The notes under the pieces were generated by a model, which saw only the letters and a list, made by a program, of their open reading frames with translations, was not told where the DNA came from and ran no database searches. 64,000 nucleotides of DNA from contig OZ025207.1 in assembly GCA_964019055.1 (NCBI GenBank), forward strand, positions 11,994,090 through 12,058,089. The letters run 5' to 3'. This DNA is from Anthopleura xanthogrammica. Its lineage: Eukaryota; Cnidaria; Anthozoa; Actiniaria; Actiniidae. This document shows, in pieces, positions 58,601-64,000 of the stretch; the first letter of the stretch is position 1; every line of letters starts with the position of its first letter. The position numbers and the translations under genes are program-made.

Positions 58601-60468
58601 TCACTTCTTTCTTAAGAAAATCGGAAGCTTTCTCTTTGGCTTTATCTATGATTTCTAGCTGCTTATCAACCAGTTTTCCTGCCACTTCGATTCCCTTTTC
58701 CATCACAGCCTTTTGGACTTGCTCGTTTCCCGCGATTTTTGTCAATAAACCTGGTATTGCACTAACAACAGGATTTCTCTTGAATGCAATCACATCATCG
58801 CGGCTAACGGGCTTAGCTTCTGGATTCTTAGGTTTGTTAATTACTTAAAAAAAAAGAGGTCATCATTAAAGAATCCTAGTCAATCTCTGTCAGACAAAAT
58901 GGCGGTTTTGTAGGTGAAGTTTGGTAATCCAGTTCCATCGGTCTTGTTATTCAAACTAGAAGTTTTAAACCCATCAAGACATAATAATAAGTAGTTATTT
59001 TATGCTTTTCGTGAGATTCTATAAATGTTGTCAACCATTTTAAGTTAAATTTCGTATGTAAACAATGATATAGGCGCGCAGTGCATTGAAATTGACTAGG
59101 ATCATTTAACATATTAGAAGTAATTATCCATATAACTTATAAACGCAACATTGAAATCAAGAGACTTAACTTAAAGAAGAATCAATACTGAAAGTACAGA
59201 AGGGGTTAAGCGCTTTTTAAGCTCATGATTACCTTTTCCAAGCAGATTTCTTCTACTATCCGATGGTAACTTTGCCTCGGCTGACGTCACTTCCTCGTCA
59301 GGACTGTCAGGACTGAATGACGGTTTTTCTTTCTTTTCCAGAGTTTCCTTAGAAGTAAAATATTTACTTGATTCTTCGCCATTAGTTTGGTTGTCTGCCT
59401 GCTGAAGCTTTCCAATCTCACTATGTTTCCTTTCTTCTCTACAGACTAAAGAATTGTAGCATTAGAAATTAGAAAGAAGAAAGAAGAAATTAGAAAGAAG
59501 ATAAATTGAAGATACTACGGGCGTTCTCATTGGATGGCATCAGTGTACATTAGAGTGTAGGGAAGCGCGGAATACTCTTGTTTGTCTTGGTAAGTACAGA
59601 ATACCCTTTATTTATAGCAATATGCGGTTTTTAAACAGTGTTTCCTTTCACGATTATCCGTGGATCATGATGAGTAGTGAATTGCGCAATAGCCTATTAA
59701 AACAGAAACGAATGCTGTAGAGAAGCGAGACGCTGTCTATTGCTTGTTTTCAAAGCCGACGTGCGCGCAATTTATCGGAAGATGCCTTCTTTAAGGCCCT
59801 GTAACACCTTCTTTAAGGCCCTGTAACACCTTCTTTAAGGCCCTATTAAGCCCTGTAACAAGTTGCTGGATAATTGCACAGTGTAAAAGGGGTTGTCTCG
59901 CATTTTTTGTTGTTATTGTTGTTGTTGTTGCTGTTGCGCGTAGCATTGCACCAACTAGAACTCGGTTATTCTTATCGCTACGGATTGCAACTTTTTTTGC
60001 AATCCTAATTTCTCAACAAGTCGTTGCGAGTTGCTAAGATCGGGTTGCAGTGTAACACCTCACCAACCTCACCAACCTGCAACACTACATTCCAAGGATT
60101 GCTAGACAAATTGCTTAACTAACAGGCCTTTATATGTCAGCCTACATAACCGCTAGATCTTTTGTTATTTCACTGTTTGGAATAAAAAATACTCCACCCA
60201 TATCAATACATCTTGTCATTGAAGACAAAATCCAAGTTTGAATGTTCTAGTACGGTGTCATGAACAAAATTTTCTCTATCATTCTGATGATTACACACAC
60301 CAGTGATGCCGAAACGTCAACGCTTTTAATAAATACATAAACGTGGAAACCGTAAATAAGACTCATTTTCAAGTGCGAGCATATATGTAAAGATAAATGC
60401 AATTACTTACAAGAATACTCCGTTAGTAATGTTACCAAGATAACTGCTATTATCAGAGTCTTTGCCAT
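46673..60468 (-). CDS. Array copy 5: intact MACPF / FAMeT-like / furin-like / pentraxin-like protein with a transposon-filled intron
   Basis: Fifteen exons (5' to 3'): 60411-60468, 59233-59445, 58605-58843, 58013-58249, 57798-57910, 57365-57595, 57169-57281, 55948-56252, 55488-55775, 54817-54986, 53698-54172, 52670-53027, 48657-48791, 47659-47896, 46673-47057. The sum is 3558 nt, 1185 residues. The signal peptide (start MAKTL) is followed by an acidic Ser/Glu-rich linker to residue 90, again ending LLGKG. The amphipathic helix runs to 170, MACPF to 599 ([13 protein letters not shown]), a shortened small domain 600-656, FAMeT-like segment to 933, cysteine-rich to 978 and pentraxin-like to the end. 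Exon 10 is 170 nt against 221 in copies 1, 3 and 4, an in-frame loss of 17 codons. Intron 12 is 3.9 kb because of LINE and DNA-element insertions. A foldback element lies 28 bases past the stop, and the nearest AATAAA (46402-46407) is beyond it. Confidence 0.88.
48465..48553. repeat. 30-bp tandem repeat, three units
   Basis: Three copies of GTGCAATAACTAGATATTGT plus ten further bases, in intron 13 of copy 5. They are part of a wider repeat whose flanks resemble 1-200. Confidence 0.85.
49387..49671. repeat. 285-bp terminal repeat, left copy
   Basis: Identical by eye to 51078-51362. Begins CAGTAAAAATCG and ends GATTTTTACTG, so it is itself a TIR-bounded, MITE-like unit. Confidence 0.85.
51078..51362. 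repeat. 285-bp terminal repeat, right copy
   Basis: Same sequence and orientation as 49387-49671. Its outer end joins TA and then the LINE reverse transcriptase codons. Confidence 0.85.
52006..52640 (+). mobile_element. LINE 3' fragment, opposite strand to its neighbour
   Basis: The plus strand carries the C-terminal part of a second, different reverse transcriptase: ELILIGSRQKLRQ, then SLGVTIDQNL, then PHFDYCSPVWDGL, with frameshifts and a stop. It ends at 52615-52640 in AATAAAG followed by an ATTCAG-type microsatellite tail, typical of CR1/jockey-like 3' ends. It is 5'-truncated and joins head to head with the minus-strand LINE at about 52005. Exon 12 of copy 5 begins 30 bp further on. Confidence 0.7.
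53173..53358. mobile_element. TA-flanked MITE in intron 11 of copy 5
   Basis: Ends TACAGCTATTTCAAAAA / TTTTTGAAATAGCTGTA, consistent with TA target duplication. A relative with the same left end lies at about 37345 in intron 13 of copy 4. Confidence 0.6.
56368..56482. repeat. Foldback repeat, second copy of the 441-566 family
   Basis: Arms GAGCATGATATCGTGAATTA and complement, with the same CTACGGCTTCA-type centre as the copy in gene copy 1. It lies in intron 7 of copy 5. Confidence 0.6.
56646..56824. repeat. Near-perfect 179-bp palindrome in intron 7 of copy 5
   Basis: Arms of about 85 bp pair almost without mismatch (AATAAAAAACAGTTTTCCG at the left, complement at the right). The centre is near ACGCGTCG at about 56735. 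Both strands therefore give nearly the same reading frame, which explains the twin open frames here. Confidence 0.8.
56888..56963. repeat. Short hairpin related to 293-340
   Basis: TGAACTCGACATGATAAAT pairs with its complement around CTGCAGAAAAACCTACAG. A single arm of the same sequence is at 293-340 in copy 1. Confidence 0.5.
59795..59872. repeat. ~24-bp tandem repeat, three units
   Basis: Units of CACCTTCTTTAAGGCCCTGT in intron 1 of copy 5. Confidence 0.8.
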
Positions 60469-60944
60469 GGCGATGTTTCACACAGAAGCTTCTGTTAATG
60501 GAATAATATTTATCTATTAATTAGTTGTTATCACACAAAGATATTGTCTAAATATCATTAGGAATTGCGGGAACTTAGGAAACAAGGAAATGGTACTTTG
60601 ATGATTAATTGTTATGATAAATTTTGGGGACGAGGACAGCGGAGTATGCGCCCTAAAAATGTGAGGGAGCTTAGATTGGAAAACATATCAGACTAGTATG
60701 TATAAGACTTAAGGTGACTGGCTACTTTTGAACGTTCAATTTGAGCCCACGATGTGCGCGCGCACCAAAAAGCACTCAAAACCGCATAACAACCTTCAAA
60801 ATTTTATTGAGGCCAAAAAACTCAAATTTTGCACGGGACCCTATATTTTTCATTGAATTTCCTAAAACAACATGTGATAATTAATCTTTTGATCACAGCG
60901 GTATTTTACGAATTCGAAAAAGGACTACCTTAATACATGAAATT

Positions 60945-61075
60945 TTCGCGACACGTTAATTTCGCGATTTTGGAGGTGACCTATTTCGCTACACTTTAAT
61001 TTCGCGATTTTGGAGGTCACATATTTCGCGACACGTTAATTTCGCGATTTTGGAGGTCACATATTTCGCTACACT
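60945..61075. repeat. ~48-bp tandem repeat, about 2.7 units
   Basis: Units share TTAATTTCGCGATTTTGGAG; upstream of copy 5. Confidence 0.8.
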
Positions 61076-62354
61076 TATCATATTCTTGATCACTTAAATT
61101 TCGCACAAATTCCTTTAGAAAAACCACTAGTTCCTTGGTTTTGACTTTGGCATATTGAATATTTGGCCTACCACGGCTGTTGCGGTCACCCTGCCTTACA
61201 TTGTCCTTGTTGTGTTTTTGTTGTTGTACATAATTAGTTATTTGGTGAAGCTAATAAAATAAAATAAAATAAAATAAAATAAAAATAATACTTGTTCCAA
61301 ACACTCATTGTTGATCAGGATCAATAGTCTCTAGTACTTGGTTCTCAGTAACGTATAAATATTATTTAAAGTAAAAATATATGGCTTATAATCAACGATT
61401 GTCAACGATATTCAACAAATATTTTACATGTAAAATCAAGTTGTTTTCTTTTTAATTGTTATACATCTTCTCGACCTTGAAAACAGCACGGCATTCTCTT
61501 TCATGTAGCCGAATCAACGTGTATGCGCGAGCCACTGGTCAGTAAACGGTTTTTCATTGTCTTTTATTAATATTGATTGGTAGGCGGAAGAATTTCAACC
61601 CAGTGTCGTTCTTTTGACGGTTCGCATACAAAGGTACATCACGACTACTAACCATTATTGCGAATTTTACATTAAAAAAAACTAAACTACAAACACGATC
61701 GATATCAAACTTTCAAGGTTTTTTAATTTTTTGCCAAGCAAAAGCTATCAGCCAATCAGAGTAAGGCATGGGGTAAGTGACGTGCATGGGACCTGACAAA
61801 AGGTCACTTCATTTGATTTATTTTTTATAACATGAAAGGTTGAGTGATGAGTGATTGTTTCATAGTTTTTTTTATGTTTCATGTTGTTATATTTATCATG
61901 TTATTACATAAATATAATGACGATCAGAACGTATAATTTGAAATCTAAATGCCAGGAAAAACCTTTTAACTCTTTTTTAAAAGTATCACAATTTGATGCG
62001 TCTATGATTGTTCGATGAATAAATTATTCTAATAAAAAGAAGGTTATAAACAGACGTGCCCTAACTTTGATCAGCAAATAGGATGTTTAAGGGTATTAGA
62101 TAAAATCTGATTTTTTTAAAAGAAACCTAATGAAATCAGTGGGTTTTCTTATTTTTAGAAGGAGAAAGGTTTCCAAAAATATATACATTGTTCTTTATTT
62201 GAACAGTTTTACATAAATAAATAATGATTCGATCTTGTCTCTGTTTATTTTGTCCTTTTCTTTGTTCTCGTTTTTTGTTTGTTTTGTTTTATTTCTAGTT
62301 ATTTGCTGCTGTTTGTTGGAATATTTTTTGTGCTGAAAAGCAAACCTACTTGAT

Positions 62355-62495
62355 TCATATGTGGCCCGTCGCTAGGGATTGTTGGAAGGTGGGAACGAAC
62401 CCCCTCTCTCTCTCCCTCTTTTCAACGTTACGTCAACAATAGAATGGCAAATGCAAACCCCCTTCCGAAGTCCTGGCGATGGGCTTACATGTAGC
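62355..62495. repeat. Short TIR-like repeat upstream of copy 5
   Basis: Imperfect inverted ends ATGTGGCCCGTCGCTAGG / CCTGGCGATGGGCTTACAT around a CCCCCTCTCTCTC core. Confidence 0.4.
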
Positions 62496-62829
62496 AAGAT
62501 TGGCAAAGAAGAGAATCAAACGTATAACGTAAATTAATTCTTTTTAAGACGAACAACAATCTGAAATAACATATGATTGTGTATCAAGAACTAGTACAGT
62601 ATTACCTATGAGATAAAAGTATTTTCAAATACATGACCATGATCTAAAAATAGGGCCATTTTTGTTTTGTTTATTATTTTGTTTTAGGATTTGTGTAGGA
62701 GAAAAACTGGACTGAAAAACCAGGGGAAATCCTAGAATCAAGTATTATTATCGTCGAGTCATGATGCAGAATCTAATTTCAATCTATATTATTGAGATAT
62801 TAACAGCAAAGTCTACGATTTTTCCTTAC

Positions 62830-62870
62830 CTGCACTTCCTTGTGCTCTCAACTGCCCGAATGAGTGTAAA
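62830..62870 (-). promoter_or_regulatory. Possible 5' UTR exon 3' end of copy 5
   Basis: On the minus strand this reads CATTCGGGCAGTTG and onward to a GTAAGG donor at 62824-62829. It loosely resembles the conserved leader blocks of copies 1 and 3 (shared CATTC start, AAG core, GAG/CAG end). It is 2.4 kb upstream of the copy 5 ATG, which has an AACAG acceptor 26 bases before it. Similarity is weak, so this is tentative. Confidence 0.3.
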
Positions 62871-63323
62871 GAGGATTTCAGGAGGTTAAAGTAGAAACCC
62901 TGTTAATTATTCATTGCTATTTTAATCCACTGAAATTAGGCACTTGATTGGTTAAAAGAGCGTAAATTAAAATTGCAATCACGAAAGGCATTAGGTCATT
63001 GTTCATCGCATGGAGGGACCAGGTGATCTCGGAAAAGGCACGCATGTTTATGGCTTTTGATCTAGTTAATTTTAAAATTACAGTGAGGACACTCAAACCA
63101 TGAACACTTGATATTTTTATGAACTTTCTATCGCTTCAAACCTTCTGAAAATGAAGCACTGAACTCAAATAATCTTATTGTTCAAAATAAGTCATATTTC
63201 CAATCGATTCACACAAGGGATAAAGGAGAAAACAAGTACGAAAAAACCTCAAAATGTTCACGGTTCGAGTGTCCTCACAGTAAGTACGAGCAATACAAAA
63301 GTTCAGTTTGGGTTGATAATTTC

Positions 63324-63329
63324 TTTATT
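63324..63329 (-). promoter_or_regulatory. Polyadenylation signal, copy 6
   Basis: AATAAA on the minus strand, 20 bases past the stop codon of copy 6. Confidence 0.55.
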
Positions 63330-63349
63330 GTTGTTTCCATTCTCAATCC

Positions 63350-64000
63350 TTATGAAGCCCTCTTTTTAGCCTTACAAGTGGAAGGTTTTGTGACAGTGTA
63401 ATAACTGGGTGCCAGCTCATCTTTGATATCACCCCAGTCCTTCACATTTCCTCGATTACTGCCATCACACGACTGAGACATTTTAGCAATTTCATCCTCC
63501 GTTAAAATTCTGTCCCAGATATTGAGTTCTGATATCACTCCATTGAAGTTTCCTTTTTGGAATCCTCCGAAATGCATCTCTCCTCCTGCCTGTGGAACTT
63601 TTCTTGGAACTAGGAATTTAAGGGAGGGCTCGTTGTGTTGGTTGATGCCATCACCATAAAGATTCGTTGCACCTGAGTTGCTGTCTCGAGTCACGCAGAA
63701 ATGGTGCCATCTGTCAGTGTCTTTGTTGTCAAATTGTGCAACGAGCCCTTCAAGTTCAACGCTGAGGAGTAGATATTGTACAAAGTCAACAGCATTCAAT
63801 TAAGTCATAGGATTAAATTCATGATGCAAAAGGGCCCCTTTCTCGTCAAGTAAAAACAAAAACTTACTAGCTATTTTATGAATAACGGAAAGGCTTATTC
63901 TGATTTTCAAGGAAAATAGATTAAAGTAAACCGACGGAAAGAGAGTAGCCGACTTAGGGACGTTCAGGGGCAATGCTCGCGGGCATCCTTTCTACGAATG
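63350..64000 (-). CDS. Array copy 6: 3'-terminal exon of another family member, 5' partial
   Basis: Only the last exon, 63350-63761, is in the window; the rest of the gene runs off the right edge. It opens with an AG acceptor preceded by a short pyrimidine tract, in the phase used by exon 15 of the other copies. It encodes the C-terminal half of the pentraxin/LamG-like fold: W-H-H-F-C, a [10 protein letters not shown] turn, then GGEMHFGGF and NIWDRILTEDEIAKM, ending in a basic KKRAS tail before TAA. It most resembles copy 4 (shared [15 protein letters not shown]). AATAAA at 63324-63329 follows the stop. The remaining sequence to 64000 is probably intron 14; a clear exon 14 was not found there. 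Confidence 0.8.

Larger units (their letters stand above)
60469..63349. other. Spacer between copies 5 and 6
   Basis: Contains the 48-bp tandem repeat, a half foldback element near 60895-60930, an AAAAT-type repeat near 61255 and a possible leader exon at 62830-62870. No other gene is seen. Confidence 0.6.

Noticed and set aside
63868..64000. Exon 14 of copy 6
   Set aside because: A GTAAGT donor and a short KIRISLSV-like reading exist, but the phase does not match exon 15 and the N-terminal lectin motif is missing.

Overview
The window is eukaryotic and most probably from a cnidarian, plausibly an anthozoan such as a stony coral. It is AT-rich, with short exons, GT-AG introns, AATAAA signals just after the stop codons, many small TIR/foldback elements, tRNA-like SINE fragments and LINE fragments. 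The organism is inferred from gene content and repeat style, not proven.

The window is essentially one gene family: a head-to-tail array of six paralogues, all on the minus strand. Copies 2 (10892-20281), 3 (23373-32385), 4 (35735-45694) and 5 (46673-60468) are complete. Copy 1 (1-6821) lacks its 3' exons beyond the left edge. Copy 6 (63350-64000) shows only its last exon. I rebuilt 15 coding exons in each complete copy. Exon lengths sum to a multiple of three in all four, and the order of intron phases (1,1,0,0,2,2,1,0,0,2,0,1,1,2) is identical, which strongly supports the models. Products are about 1185-1236 residues.

The protein plan, N to C, is: signal peptide; a fast-changing linker exon; a conserved amphipathic helical exon; a MACPF (perforin/complement) domain over six exons with the canonical W-G-T-H-Y-x6-G-G signature; a small domain; a segment ending in what resembles a farnesoic-acid-O-methyltransferase-like (FAMeT/DUF3421-type) beta domain; a furin-like cysteine-rich stretch; and a pentraxin/LamG-like lectin fold. 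This looks like a secreted protein joining a pore-forming effector to a recognition module. Whether it serves immunity, venom, egg defence or digestion cannot be read from the sequence.

The array shows birth-and-death evolution. Copies 1 and 2 each carry a destroyed splice donor inside the MACPF region. An orphan copy of exon 10 sits in reverse orientation between copies 1 and 2, next to a 493-bp ATTC microsatellite. A relic of a copy-3-type last exon lies just past the end of copy 2. Intergenic sequence also repeats between units, including a conserved candidate 5' UTR exon.

Introns and spacers hold foldback/TIR elements with several chemistries (TTAA, TA, hAT-like ends). A 3.9-kb intron of copy 5 holds two LINE fragments, one of them interrupted by a 2-kb TA-flanked element with identical 285-bp direct terminal repeats that each carry their own inverted ends.
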